From the NCBI RefSeq assembly GCF_019702925.1, contig NZ_AP024713.1, positions 496,001-560,000 of the forward strand: a DNA stretch of 64,000 nucleotides, given 5' to 3'. The DNA comes from Campylobacter sp. 19-13652. GTDB lineage: Bacteria; Campylobacterota; Campylobacteria; Campylobacterales; Campylobacteraceae. The position numbers were made by a program, and so were the translations under genes. This document shows, piece after piece, positions 17,885 through 35,353 of this stretch; within the stretch, counting starts at the first letter, position 1; each line of letters starts with the position of its first letter. Under the pieces are notes generated by a model. It was not told the origin of the DNA and made no database searches. It saw only the letters and a list, made by a program, of their open reading frames with translations.

Positions 17885-17935
17885 TGGAGATAGCAGAGGC
17901 CCTTGGGCTTAATTGATTCGACCTACTCTGCTTGA
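17885..17935 (+). ncRNA. L10 ribosomal protein leader
   Basis: AGCAGAG at 17892-17898 pairs exactly with CTCTGCT at 17926-17932, enclosing a GCCC/GGGC inner helix and a CTTAATT segment. This layout upstream of rplJ matches the L10 leader, where the L10(L12) complex binds a kink-turn in the mRNA and represses rplJ-rplL. A second small hairpin (GGGG/CCCC, 17851-17865) lies just upstream. Confidence 0.7.
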
Positions 17936-17960
17936 AATCGCCGGTCGGAAAGGAGAAAAA

Positions 17961-18446
17961 GTGACTAGAACTCAAAAATCTGAAATCATAGCTACACTTG
18001 CTAATGAATTCCAAGCAGCTTCTGCAGTTATAGTTTGCGATTATCGTGGACTTGTAACAAAAAAACTTGAAGGCTTAAGAGATGCTGCTAGAGAAGCTGG
18101 TGTTAAAGTCAGAGTGGTTAAAAATACTCTTGCTAATATCGCACTTAAGCAAGCAAATAAAGAAGGTCTTGAGCTTAAAGATACAAACATTTATGTTTGG
18201 GGTGAAGATCAACTAGCTGTTACTAAGGTTGTGGCTAAATTTGAAGAGAGCAATGCCGAGTTTTTCAAAATTAAAACTGGACACGTTGATGGCGAAGTTG
18301 TTAGCGTTGAACATATCAAAGCTCTTTCAAAAATGCCAAGTCGCGACGAGCTTATTGCTATGTTGCTTCAAGTATGGAATGCGCCTATCCAAAATTTCAC
18401 TATCGGATTAAATGCGCTTAAAGAGAAAAAAGAACAAACTGCATAA
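17961..18446 (+). CDS. rplJ: 50S ribosomal protein L10
   Basis: Stalk base protein that anchors the L12 dimers. I place the start at GTG 17961 because AAAGGAGA lies 6 bases upstream and the protein then begins [17 protein letters not shown], as in the family. An upstream TTG at 17913 would run through the leader hairpin and is unlikely. The resulting 161 residues match L10. The C-terminal helix that binds L12 is present, ending KEKKEQTA. Confidence 0.95.
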   Translation: MTRTQKSEIIATLANEFQAASAVIVCDYRGLVTKKLEGLRDAAREAGVKVRVVKNTLANIALKQANKEGLELKDTNIYVWGEDQLAVTKVVAKFEESNAEFFKIKTGHVDGEVVSVEHIKALSKMPSRDELIAMLLQVWNAPIQNFTIGLNALKEKKEQTA

Positions 18447-18470
18447 TTTGCAGAAACTAGGAGAATTAAA

Positions 18471-18845
18471 ATGGCAATCACTAAAGAAGACGTATTAGAG
18501 TTTATATCTAACCTTTCAGTTCTTGAACTAAGCGAATTAGTTAAAGAATTCGAAGAAAAATTTGGCGTAAGCGCTGCTCCAGTTATGGTAGCTGGTGCTG
18601 TTGCTGGCGGTGCGGCTGCTGCTGAAGAAGAAAAGACTGAGTTTAATATCGTGCTTGTTGATTCAGGCGATAAGAAAATCAACGTTATTAAAGTTGTTCG
18701 CGCTCTTACTGGCCTTGGCCTTAAAGAGGCTAAAGACGCTGTTGAAGGTACTCCATCAGTACTTAAAGAAGGCGTTAGCAAAGAGGAAGCTGAAGCAGCT
18801 AAGAAAGAGCTTGAAGAAGCTGGTGCTAAAGTCGAGCTTAAGTAA
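18471..18845 (+). CDS. rplL: 50S ribosomal protein L7/L12
   Basis: The multicopy acidic stalk protein. The 124 residues consist of an N-terminal dimerisation helix pair, an Ala/Gly-rich hinge (about 38-53) and the globular C-terminal domain with the [14 protein letters not shown] helix that recruits translation GTPases. It has a strong AGGAG before ATG. It is followed by a hairpin with a T-run that probably attenuates readthrough into rpoB. Confidence 0.98.
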   Translation: MAITKEDVLEFISNLSVLELSELVKEFEEKFGVSAAPVMVAGAVAGGAAAAEEEKTEFNIVLVDSGDKKINVIKVVRALTGLGLKEAKDAVEGTPSVLKEGVSKEEAEAAKKELEEAGAKVELK

Positions 18846-18874
18846 TTCTTTTACTTTATTCAACCAAAAATGCA

Positions 18875-18899
18875 GAGAGGGCTTTTGCCCTCTCTTTTT
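18875..18899 (+). terminator. attenuating rho-independent terminator between rplL and rpoB
   Basis: A perfect 8-bp stem, GAGAGGGC (18875-18882) with GCCCTCTC (18887-18894), a TTTT loop, followed by TTTTTA. It sits 65 bases before the rpoB start. Partial termination here would give more ribosomal stalk protein than RNA polymerase subunits, the known arrangement in other bacteria. Confidence 0.85.
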
Positions 18900-18901
18900 A
18901 A

Positions 18902-27602
<8,701 letters not shown>

Positions 27603-27680
27603 GTTTTTAAATTTTAAAAAGCTGACTTGCCTCGTTAGCGTATTTTAGGAGCTTTGCTTCGTCGCTTCGAGGCTTATACT

Positions 27681-27731
27681 AGTAAAATTTGGCTCGATAG
27701 ATTATATGTCTAATCTATGCCAAATTTTACT
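27681..27731. terminator. long inverted repeat downstream of rpoC, probable terminator or mRNA 3' end
   Basis: A 13-bp exact outer stem (27681-27693 with 27719-27731; arms of AGTAAAATTTGGC type) continues, after a 3-base bulge TCG, into an 8-bp inner stem (ATAGATTA with TAATCTAT) around a 6-base loop. It is the strongest inverted repeat I see in the window. It is 79 bases after the rpoC stop. There is no clean T-run, so it may stabilise the 3' end or terminate in both directions. Confidence 0.6.
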
Positions 27732-28054
27732 TCTTAACATCATAAAATCATCTTTTAATACTTCGCATTTTAAAACAATCCAGCTTGTATTACTATTTTA
27801 AAATAAGGCATTTCATTTAAAAAGCTTTGCTTTTCATTGATTTTGTGGGTTAAATTAATTTAGTCATAGATAAAGTGATGTGGATTTAAAGCATTTAAAT
27901 TCGTGCTAGCTATGGATTATGTTAGTAAAGCAAAGTTTTGTGCTTAAGCGTCTTATATAGGAGCAGATTGCATTAAATATGCAAATTTAAAGCATAAATT
28001 TATAAAATCCATCTAGACAAGCTCTAGTTGGGTTTTTGCTTTAAGGTAGCTAGT
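27732..28054. other. AT-rich intergenic stretch with nothing recognisable
   Basis: About 320 bases between the rpoC hairpin and the end of the decayed hydrolase gene. I find no credible reading frame, tRNA or strong promoter. It is probably eroded DNA, in line with the neighbouring pseudogene. Confidence 0.6.
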
Positions 28055-28935
28055 CTAGGCTAAATATTTTTTAAAAAATGGCACGATTTTCTCAAGAGCT
28101 TGTGAGGTAGTAGCTGGCTTGTAGTATAAATCATAGTGTGAATACCCTTTTATCACGACTAGTTCCTTGTCTTTTGAGGCGGCTTTGCGGATTATCTCGT
28201 AGCCATCGTGATATGAACCAAACTTGCCTACCACGTCGCCCACGATCGCCATTAAAGGCGTTTAATAACGCCTCGACTAGATTAAACGCATCACAAGCAA
28301 GCGCACCGCTGCTTAAAGAGTATTATATTTGTTACACAGTTTGGCTTTGAAACTCGGTTTGGATAATAAGTTGCATCAAAGTCAGCGTCAGATTTTTAGC
28401 TTCATCTACGCTATGGTATTTAATTCTCCTGCCCTTTTGGCTCAGCATTTCTAACCTTAAGCATATTCTCTAAAACACTGTTTTGGTCATATCCACTAAA
28501 GCGCTCTCTCTATAAAGCCTACCAAAATTCACCCCAGACACCGTAGCCACTGCACGAAAGCGCTTTTTACTCATTGCTGCATTTATAGCATATCCGCATT
28601 ACGCCACAGACGCCAAGTGCTCCTATTTTATCACTATTTACAATTACATAATCACACACGTATTTAAAATCAAGCACCCTTAATGATGGCTCCTCTAGCC
28701 TACGTGGCTCGCCACCACTTTCTCCTTGAAATCCAGTGTCAAATGCCACCGCCACAAAGCCAGCCTTAGCTAGGGCTGTGGCATATACGTTGCCTGCGGT
28801 TTGCTCCTTGCAGCTGCCTATTGGATGGGTGCAGATGATGGCTGGATATTTTTTGCTATCGCTAAAGTCATCTGGGTAGTAAATGCTTGCTGAAATATCC
28901 CAAGCCAGGGATTTTATTTCATTTTTGCATTTAGT
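28055..28935 (-). pseudogene. alpha/beta hydrolase (YcjY/dienelactone-hydrolase-like), degraded
   Basis: Reading the minus strand in pieces gives a nearly full-length hydrolase: the N-terminal part (SIYYPDDFSDSKKYPAIICT, then PIGSCKEQTAGN, 28920-28770), the middle (AFDTGFQGESGGEPRRLEEP, near 28740), a GALGVCG nucleophile-elbow remnant (near 28610), and a C-terminal part at 28252-28055 (KGYSHYDLYYKP, with the catalytic His region). The pieces are in different frames and no start codon precedes the first one after an in-frame stop. The GVCGGG elbow is frameshifted and the middle is scrambled near 28260-28420. Clearly a decayed gene, not a coding one. Confidence 0.8.
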
Positions 28936-29128
28936 AAATTTTTAATTTTTATCTTTTGAATTATGCCCAAACTTATAAAAACATTTAAATTCTAAATTGG
29001 CGAGTGGATAATGTGTTTCCAAAAGCAACACATTTATAAATTTTTAAAGCCTTATCTATAAAATCCATAAAAAACGCAAGCAAAAATATTGTAAATTATG
29101 CAGATTAATTTATCCCCAAGGAGAGCAC

Positions 29129-31954
29129 ATGCAACACTTAAAGTGGTTTAAAGCAGACTACGTTAAGTTTAAAAATCTAGCAAAGGAGGTTTTAAAAGAT
29201 AGGGTATATGACAGCTATTTGCTTCGTTACGCATATGGTATAGACGCTAGCTGTTATGCTTATACACCAAAGATAGTCGTTAAGGTTAAAAATGAAGCCG
29301 AAGTTATAGCTATACTTAAAATAGCCTCTGAGTGCTCTACTCCAGTTACGTTTCGTGCAGCTGGTAGCTCGCTATCTGGGCAGGCTTGTAGCGATAGCGT
29401 TTTAGTCGTGGCAAATGAGGGCTGGCGGGATTATGAGATAAAAGAAAATGGCAATCTAATAAGCCTAGCCCCAGGCGTCATAGGCGCAGATGCAAACGAG
29501 CGCTTAAAGCCATTTGGCACACGCATAGGACCAGACCCAGCCACGATAAATACCGCTATGATAGGTGGAATTTATAGCAATAACTCAAGCGGTATGTGCT
29601 GCGGCGTGGCGCAAAACAGCTATAATACCGTAAGGTCAGTTAGGGTGATTTTGCTTGATGGTTTTGTGCTAGATACGGCTGATGAGGCTAGTGTGGCGCA
29701 GTTTATGCAGACGCACTCTTATATGGTAAATGAGCTTTTAAATCTGCGCGAGGAGATAGTAAAAGACCCAGAGTTAAGCGCGCTAATAGCTAGAAAATAC
29801 AAGATAAAAAACACCACAGGCTATGCGATAAACAGCTTGCTTGATTTTAGCGATATAAAAGAAATTTTAAATCATATATTCATAGGTGCAGAGGGGACGC
29901 TGGGATTTATTAGTAGGGTGGATTATGAGTGTGTGAGGCTTGCTGGTGCTACTGGGTGCGGACTTTTGTTTTATTCAAATTTAGATGACGCAGCCACAGC
30001 GGTTACTCGCCTAGCTGGGCTTAGTCGTGATGAGATAGCAGCAGCCGAGATGATGGATTATGCTAGCTTAAAGAGCTTAAAAGGCGTGCAGGGCATACCG
30101 CCTGAGCTGCTTGAGGTGCCAGTTGGGACAAGCTGCATACTAATCCAAAGTGAAGCAGATGATGAGGCTAGGCTTGATATAAATTTATCAAAAATAGAAA
30201 AGCTTTTAGCCGATATTCCAAGTGCAAAGCCAAATGCTTTTAGTAAAGATCCAGCAGTCTATGGTGTGTGGTGGAAAATACGTAAGGGGCTTTTGCCAAT
30301 AGCTGCTGGATTTCGTAGACCAAGTGCGACAGTTATAACAGAGGATGTGTGCTTTAAGATAAATGATTTTTGCGCTGGCGTGGCGATGCTTAGTGAGCTT
30401 TTTAAAAAGTACGGCTTTAGTGATAATGCTATCATTTTTGGACACGCTTTGGCTGGAAATCTGCACTTTATCATCACGCCTGATTTTAACAACCCTAGTG
30501 AGTATAACGCTTTTGCGGATTTAGTTGAGGAGCTAAGTTATAAGGTATCAAAAATGGAAGGCTCCATAAAAGCAGAGCATGGTACTGGGCGCATGATAGC
30601 GCCTTTTGTCGAGCTTGAGTGGGGCGCTAAAGCATATGACATAAACCGCCGCATAAAGGCCATTTTTGACCCTGCAAATCTCTTAAATCCAGACGTAATA
30701 ATCACAGATGATCCAGAAATTTATCGCAAAAATTTAAAAGCGATGAGTGAGATAGATGCACTTTATAACACCTGTATTGAGTGTGGGGCCTGTGAGCGAA
30801 ACTGCCCAAGCCGCGACCTCACCCTTACTCCTCGCCAGCGCATAGGCTTGTTGCGTGAGATGGCGCGTCTTGAGCAAGCTGGAGATAGCGCACTTGTGGC
30901 TGAGCTTAAGGATGGGTATGATTATTATGGGCAGCAGACCTGTGCGGCTTGTTCTATGTGTTCTTTGCTTTGTCCTTTGGGGATTGACACGGCAAATATC
31001 GCGTTAAGCCTGCGTAAAAAAGCCTTTAAAAATACAGAAAAAATAGCCCAAAAAGTGGGTGCCGATATGGGTAAAACAGTTGCTGTTGCGCGCTTTGCTT
31101 TAGGTGTGGCTAGTGGGGTTAGCCGTGTGATAGGGGCTAAGAATTTAAGCCGTGTTACAAGTCTAGCTAGAAAGCTAAGTCAAAATTTGCCATATGCGCC
31201 AGAAGTCATGCCAAGTGCAAATAAATACGCCCTAAAAAGCCGAGAAAACGGCGGAGCTAAACGCGTGATTTACTTTAGCACCTGTATAAATCGTGCCTTT
31301 GCGCCAAACCCAAGCTTTGAGGATACTAGAAGCCTGCAAGAGGTCTTTGAGAGCATTTGCGCTAAGGCTGGGGTTAGTGTGATTTATCCAGATGGGATTA
31401 GTAAAATGTGCTGTGGTCTTGGCTTTGAAAATTATGAGGACATATCGCACAAAAAGGGCGATGAGCTAATATTGTGGCTAAAAGAGGCAAGTCAAAATGG
31501 CGAGATAGATATAGTTATGGATCACTCCGCCTGCTTTGCGCACACTATCACACATGCCGCAAAGGGTGCTGGGCTAAGAATTTATGAGCTTAGCGAGTAT
31601 CTTTACTCTTTGTTACCGCTTCTTAGCATAAAGCCACGCGAGGCTGGGGTGCTGGTGCATAAGCAGTGTGAGCTAAAAAAGGTAAAAAAAGATGAATTTA
31701 TCGAACTCATCGCCAAAGCTTGTGCTAGCAGAGTTTATAATATAGATAGCTTTGCTTGTTGTGGTTTTGCAGGGCAGAAGGGCTTTTTTACACCTGAATT
31801 AAATATAAGTGCTACAAAAGATCTAAAAAAAGAGGCTAAATTTAAGCTCATAACCATGGGTGTAAGCACCTCCTCAACCTGCGAGATAGGGTTAAGCAGT
31901 GCGGCTAATGTGCCATTTATAAATGTGGCATATCTGCTTGATAGCTGTTGCTAA
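29129..31954 (+). CDS. FAD/4Fe-4S oxidoreductase, D-lactate dehydrogenase-like
   Basis: A 941-residue single-chain enzyme. The N-terminal FAD-binding domain (about 40-270) has FRAAGSSLSGQA and GPDPATINTAMIGG, and the FAD-oxidase C-terminal domain runs to about 540 with GHALAGNLHF. Two ferredoxin motifs follow (CIECGACERNC near 550; CAACSMCSLLC near 608), then two CCG-type domains (CCGLGFE, CCGFAGQ). This order matches the quinone-reducing D-lactate dehydrogenases of Campylobacter (Cj1585c type), at the inner face of the membrane. The gene stands alone, with AAGGAG before ATG. The substrate is inferred by family; D-2-hydroxyglutarate or glycolate cannot be excluded. Confidence 0.85.
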   Translation: MQHLKWFKADYVKFKNLAKEVLKDRVYDSYLLRYAYGIDASCYAYTPKIVVKVKNEAEVIAILKIASECSTPVTFRAAGSSLSGQACSDSVLVVANEGWRDYEIKENGNLISLAPGVIGADANERLKPFGTRIGPDPATINTAMIGGIYSNNSSGMCCGVAQNSYNTVRSVRVILLDGFVLDTADEASVAQFMQTHSYMVNELLNLREEIVKDPELSALIARKYKIKNTTGYAINSLLDFSDIKEILNHIFIGAEGTLGFISRVDYECVRLAGATGCGLLFYSNLDDAATAVTRLAGLSRDEIAAAEMMDYASLKSLKGVQGIPPELLEVPVGTSCILIQSEADDEARLDINLSKIEKLLADIPSAKPNAFSKDPAVYGVWWKIRKGLLPIAAGFRRPSATVITEDVCFKINDFCAGVAMLSELFKKYGFSDNAIIFGHALAGNLHFIITPDFNNPSEYNAFADLVEELSYKVSKMEGSIKAEHGTGRMIAPFVELEWGAKAYDINRRIKAIFDPANLLNPDVIITDDPEIYRKNLKAMSEIDALYNTCIECGACERNCPSRDLTLTPRQRIGLLREMARLEQAGDSALVAELKDGYDYYGQQTCAACSMCSLLCPLGIDTANIALSLRKKAFKNTEKIAQKVGADMGKTVAVARFALGVASGVSRVIGAKNLSRVTSLARKLSQNLPYAPEVMPSANKYALKSRENGGAKRVIYFSTCINRAFAPNPSFEDTRSLQEVFESICAKAGVSVIYPDGISKMCCGLGFENYEDISHKKGDELILWLKEASQNGEIDIVMDHSACFAHTITHAAKGAGLRIYELSEYLYSLLPLLSIKPREAGVLVHKQCELKKVKKDEFIELIAKACASRVYNIDSFACCGFAGQKGFFTPELNISATKDLKKEAKFKLITMGVSTSSTCEIGLSSAANVPFINVAYLLDSCC

Positions 31955-32012
31955 AAAGGGGATAAATTTAAGATTTGTTATGTTATATTTTTATTTAAGT
32001 TAAAGGAAAAAT

Positions 32013-33548
32013 ATGCAAAATGAACTTTTTTATCCAAAATGTGTCAGCGACCTGCTAGATAGGGCGGCATTGCTATATCCAGATAATACTGCACTTATTT
32101 TTGGTGAGAGTTGCATTAGCTATGCAACTTATGCAGCTAGAGTGGACGCTTTAGCAAGTGAGCTTATTAGACGAGGGTTAAAAAAGCAGCCAGTTTTGGT
32201 GCTTTTGCCAAAGGGCATAGATGCGCTTGTGGCGTTTTTAGCTGTGGCAAAGAGCGGAAATTTTTACAGTGTGCTTGATGAGAAAACTCCTATTGATAGG
32301 GTGCTTGCGGTGTGCGATAAGCTAGCTCCAGCGCTAATTATTAGCGATGAGACTAGCTTTTCTAACTTTAAAGAGCTTGATAAAGAGGCGATATTTACCA
32401 GCGAATTTGAAAGCTTTACTGCCGATAGTGTGCTACTTAAAAATCGTGCTAGGGAGATTATTGATACGGATTTGGCTTACGTGCTTTTTACATCAGGTAG
32501 TACTGGAGTACCAAAGGGTGTTGCGATTACACATAAAAGTGTGATTGATTATACGTTTTGGGTGTGTAATAAATTTAATCTCTCAAGTAGCGACGTCTTT
32601 GCAAATCAGGCTCCATTTTACTTTGATAACTCCATTTTGGATATTTATTCGACCATAGCTGTGGGCGCAGGGCTTTTAATAGTGCCAAACGCACTCTTTG
32701 CCTTTCCTCTTAGAGTGCTTAGCTTGCTAGAGCAAAACGGCGTAAATAGTATATTTTGGGTGCCTTCTGTGCTAGTATATTTTGCAAATACAAATGCGCT
32801 TAATAGTATAAATTTAAAGCTTAAAAGGGTGCTATTTTGTGGCGAGGTAATGCCGACTAAGCAGCTAAATATATGGCGCACTCATGTCCCAGACGCGCTT
32901 TATGCAAATTTATACGGACCAACCGAGATAACGGACGTGTGTACGTTTTATATTGTAAATCGTGAGTTTGGCGACGATGAGATTTTGCCTATTGGTGGGG
33001 CGTGCGAAAATACCGAAGTGCTTGTGTTTGATGAAAATATGAAGCAGATAATGCCTCAAAATGCTGGTGAAAGAGGAGAGCTTTACGTCCGTGGTAGCGG
33101 GCTTAGCGTGGGGTATTATGATGATAAAGCTCGCACTGATGAGGTATTTATCCAAAATCCTCTGCAAAGCGCATACGCTGAGCGAATTTATCGAACTGGG
33201 GACGTGGTGGCGTTTAATGAGTTTGGTGAGCTTATCTGCTTTGGGCGGATTGATAGCCAGATAAAGCTAAAAGGACATCGCATAGAGCTAGGCGAAATAG
33301 AGGCGGTTGCAAGTGCGATTGATGGTGTAAAGCGTAGCGCATGTGTCTTTGATGGTAATAATTTGGCGCTTTTTTATGAAGCTAGTAGCGAGCTTGAGCT
33401 AAAGTCGGCGTTGAGCAAAAAGCTTGCTCCATACATGGTGCCGTCTTTAGTTTTTAGAGTGGATAAATTTATCCTAAATGCAAACGGCAAAATTGACCGC
33501 AAAGTACTTTTAGCCAGACTTAAGTCCATGGATGGTGCTCGTGTTTAG
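32013..33548 (+). CDS. amino-acid adenylation enzyme (NRPS A-domain/DltA-like)
   Basis: A free-standing 511-residue AMP-forming enzyme expected to activate an amino acid as aminoacyl-AMP and load it on a carrier protein. Motifs: ATP loop LFTSGSTGVPKG near 158-169, YGPTEITD near 304, YRTGD near 393, and the C-terminal lid with GRIDSQIKLKGHRIELGEIE and catalytic Lys493 in NGKID. No carrier or condensation domain is attached; an ACP gene lies 3.1 kb downstream in the same run of genes. C. jejuni has an 'amino acid activating enzyme' of this kind beside ACP genes in its flagellin glycosylation locus. The amino acid cannot be predicted reliably by eye. It overlaps the next gene by 17 bases. Confidence 0.85.
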   Translation: MQNELFYPKCVSDLLDRAALLYPDNTALIFGESCISYATYAARVDALASELIRRGLKKQPVLVLLPKGIDALVAFLAVAKSGNFYSVLDEKTPIDRVLAVCDKLAPALIISDETSFSNFKELDKEAIFTSEFESFTADSVLLKNRAREIIDTDLAYVLFTSGSTGVPKGVAITHKSVIDYTFWVCNKFNLSSSDVFANQAPFYFDNSILDIYSTIAVGAGLLIVPNALFAFPLRVLSLLEQNGVNSIFWVPSVLVYFANTNALNSINLKLKRVLFCGEVMPTKQLNIWRTHVPDALYANLYGPTEITDVCTFYIVNREFGDDEILPIGGACENTEVLVFDENMKQIMPQNAGERGELYVRGSGLSVGYYDDKARTDEVFIQNPLQSAYAERIYRTGDVVAFNEFGELICFGRIDSQIKLKGHRIELGEIEAVASAIDGVKRSACVFDGNNLALFYEASSELELKSALSKKLAPYMVPSLVFRVDKFILNANGKIDRKVLLARLKSMDGARV

Positions 33549-34347
33549 CGATATTATTGTCGTTGGCTTTTCGCGAGTGGCGAATGAATGCGCTAAGATA
33601 GCGAGTGAATTTTTTGCAAAAAGTGCGCTTAGGGTAAGTTTTAAAGAGGAGCTAGGGGCTAGCTTGGTGCTTAAAAAAGATGAGCGAGATAGCTATTTTA
33701 ACTCCTTGCGTAATGCCTTGATAATAAGTGCAAATAACTTTTATATCTTTAAGCCTGAGTGCATACAAAATAACCTAATAATAAATTATCACAACGCGCT
33801 CCTTCCGAGACACAAGGGTGTAAATGCTCACGTTTGGGCGGTTTATGAGGGGGATGCTAGCGCTGGTATATCATGGCACATTGTAGACAGTGGCATAGAT
33901 ACAGGTGGCATCATATCGCAAAGGGCTTTGGAGCTTACGCGAGATATGAGCGCTGCAAGACTGCTTCTAGCCCAGCACACACTAGCTATTTCTAGCTTAA
34001 AAGAGACACTAGAAAGGCTAAAAGAGGCTAGTTATGATAGGGATAAATTTAAGCCAGCTAAGGGCGGAGAGTATCATGGGCTTAGGGATTTACCAGGTGG
34101 TGGAGTGCTTGATTTAAACGCCAGCTTTGATGAGATTAGGCGGCTTTTGCTAGCTTATGATGTGGGCGCATTTAGAGGTGCTTTGCCTAGGCTTAGGACG
34201 CAATATTTAGATAAACAAAGAGAGGTTTTATTTTACCAGATGGGCGAAGATGTAATTAATGTGAGCTTAAGCGATGATCTAAACGTAAAAATCGCAAAAA
34301 ACTCCCAGAAAAATTGCCGTGAGGGGGGGGGTAGCACAGGGATTTAG
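33532..34347 (+). CDS. formyltransferase-family enzyme
   Basis: A 271-residue protein with the formyltransferase fold of Fmt, GART and ArnA. The catalytic triad is visible as Asn85 and His87 (IINYHNALLPRHKG) and Asp123 (VDSGIDTGG), so it should be active, using 10-formyl-tetrahydrofolate to formylate an amine. Given its neighbours, a carrier-bound amino acid or an amino sugar is the likely acceptor. The last eight codons run through a G9 tract and end in an overlap with the KAS III gene; a one-base loss would join the two frames. It overlaps the adenylation gene by 17 bases. Confidence 0.82.
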   Translation: MVLVFSDIIVVGFSRVANECAKIASEFFAKSALRVSFKEELGASLVLKKDERDSYFNSLRNALIISANNFYIFKPECIQNNLIINYHNALLPRHKGVNAHVWAVYEGDASAGISWHIVDSGIDTGGIISQRALELTRDMSAARLLLAQHTLAISSLKETLERLKEASYDRDKFKPAKGGEYHGLRDLPGGGVLDLNASFDEIRRLLLAYDVGAFRGALPRLRTQYLDKQREVLFYQMGEDVINVSLSDDLNVKIAKNSQKNCREGGGSTGI

Positions 34348-35326
34348 TATTGAGGAGATTAGTATTGCCTTTGGCAGTGTTTATGAGAGTGCTAGTGAGG
34401 TTTTAGCTGGTTTAAATGAGATAAAAATTTCTCAGTTTTGTAAGACACACGGAATAAATGGGCATTATATCTGTGCTAGTGATGAGTTTGCTAGCGATTT
34501 GTGTTTAAGAGCGATAAGTGGGCTTAGTAGTGCTAGCGTGGCAGGCGCTGAGTGTTTAGTAGTGGCTACACATACGCCTGATTTTTTAGCTCCTGCTACT
34601 TCAAACCTCGTGCACAGGGCTTTGGGGCTTGATGAGAGGGTGGTATGCTTTGATTTGCAACTGTTTTGCTCTGGATTTGTTAAGGCTCTTTTTATGGCAA
34701 ATCTTCTTTTGGATAAATTTAAAAGCGTCCTGCTTTGCTGCGTTTCGACTAAGTCAAAATCCCTAGATCCAGATAATCTAGCGCAAAAAGCAAGCATTAG
34801 CGACAGTGCATCAGCTTTGATAATAAGGCGCAAAGAGTGCGAAATTAAGCCAAGCTTTAGCGAGCTAAGTCTAAGTGAGCTAGCCTGCGTTGAGACTGCG
34901 CCATTTGGTGGGTATAATAAAATGGTAGCAAATGATTATGTAAGCCTTGATAATTCTAGCTTTTTTAATGAAGTCTTTGATAAATTTCCGCCATTTTTTA
35001 AGGACTTCACTGGCTCTTTGGGTGCGTATTTTAGCGATGATACGCCCTGTTTTTTTCACCTACCTAGTGAGTTTTTTGCTTCAAGATTAAAAGGAACGCT
35101 GGGGCTAAGCGACAATCAGTGTGTGAGCTTGTCTCTAAAAAAATACGCTAATACAGATATTAACAATATACCTTTAAATTTAGCCCTTTATGTGAAAAAT
35201 CATGCAAGCATAAAACCAAAAAGCACTGCGCTTTTGGCAAGCTATGGCACAGGTATTAGCTTAAATTCGCTCTTTTGTGAGATTGAATTTAGTAAGATTA
35301 AGGCTAGTATTTTAGCCGAGAAATGA
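34319..35326 (+). CDS. 3-oxoacyl-ACP synthase III-like enzyme (KAS III)
   Basis: A thiolase-fold condensing enzyme. The catalytic residues are Cys117 (LFCSGF), His247 (FFHLPSEFFASRL, in place of HQAN) and Asn278 (YANTDINNIPL), so the Cys-His-Asn triad is complete. The sequence diverges from housekeeping FabH and is likely a specialised acyltransferase acting on an ACP-bound acyl group. The only start in the present frame is GTG 34319, directly before a G9 tract and inside the formyltransferase gene, with no clear ribosome site. Translation therefore depends on coupling, or on fusion when the tract is G8. Confidence 0.78.
   Translation: MRGGVAQGFSIEEISIAFGSVYESASEVLAGLNEIKISQFCKTHGINGHYICASDEFASDLCLRAISGLSSASVAGAECLVVATHTPDFLAPATSNLVHRALGLDERVVCFDLQLFCSGFVKALFMANLLLDKFKSVLLCCVSTKSKSLDPDNLAQKASISDSASALIIRRKECEIKPSFSELSLSELACVETAPFGGYNKMVANDYVSLDNSSFFNEVFDKFPPFFKDFTGSLGAYFSDDTPCFFHLPSEFFASRLKGTLGLSDNQCVSLSLKKYANTDINNIPLNLALYVKNHASIKPKSTALLASYGTGISLNSLFCEIEFSKIKASILAEK
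34323..34331 (+). repeat. G9 tract at the formyltransferase/KAS III junction
   Basis: Nine G residues inside both reading frames. At G9 the formyltransferase ends at 34347 and KAS III reads from GTG 34319. At G8 the formyltransferase frame runs on through Gly-Gly-Val-Ala-Gln into KAS III, giving one protein of about 597 residues, while the GTG start would hit TAG. At G10 both frames stop nearby and KAS III is lost. These outcomes follow directly from reading the sequence. Confidence 0.9.
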
Positions 35327-35332
35327 TATAAT
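35327..35332 (+). promoter_or_regulatory. candidate -10 element before the aminopeptidase-like gene
   Basis: TATAAT overlaps the KAS III stop codon region, 22 bases before the next ATG; GGAGAG lies in between. It could give the downstream half of the cluster a promoter independent of the G9 junction. No -35 is obvious, which is usual for this genus. Confidence 0.5.
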
Positions 35333-35353
35333 CGCACCCAAAAAAGGAGAGAG

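Noticed and set aside
17913-17960. Longer rplJ starting at TTG 17913
   Set aside because: It would translate through the L10 leader hairpin and adds residues absent from L10; GTG 17961 has a good ribosome site.
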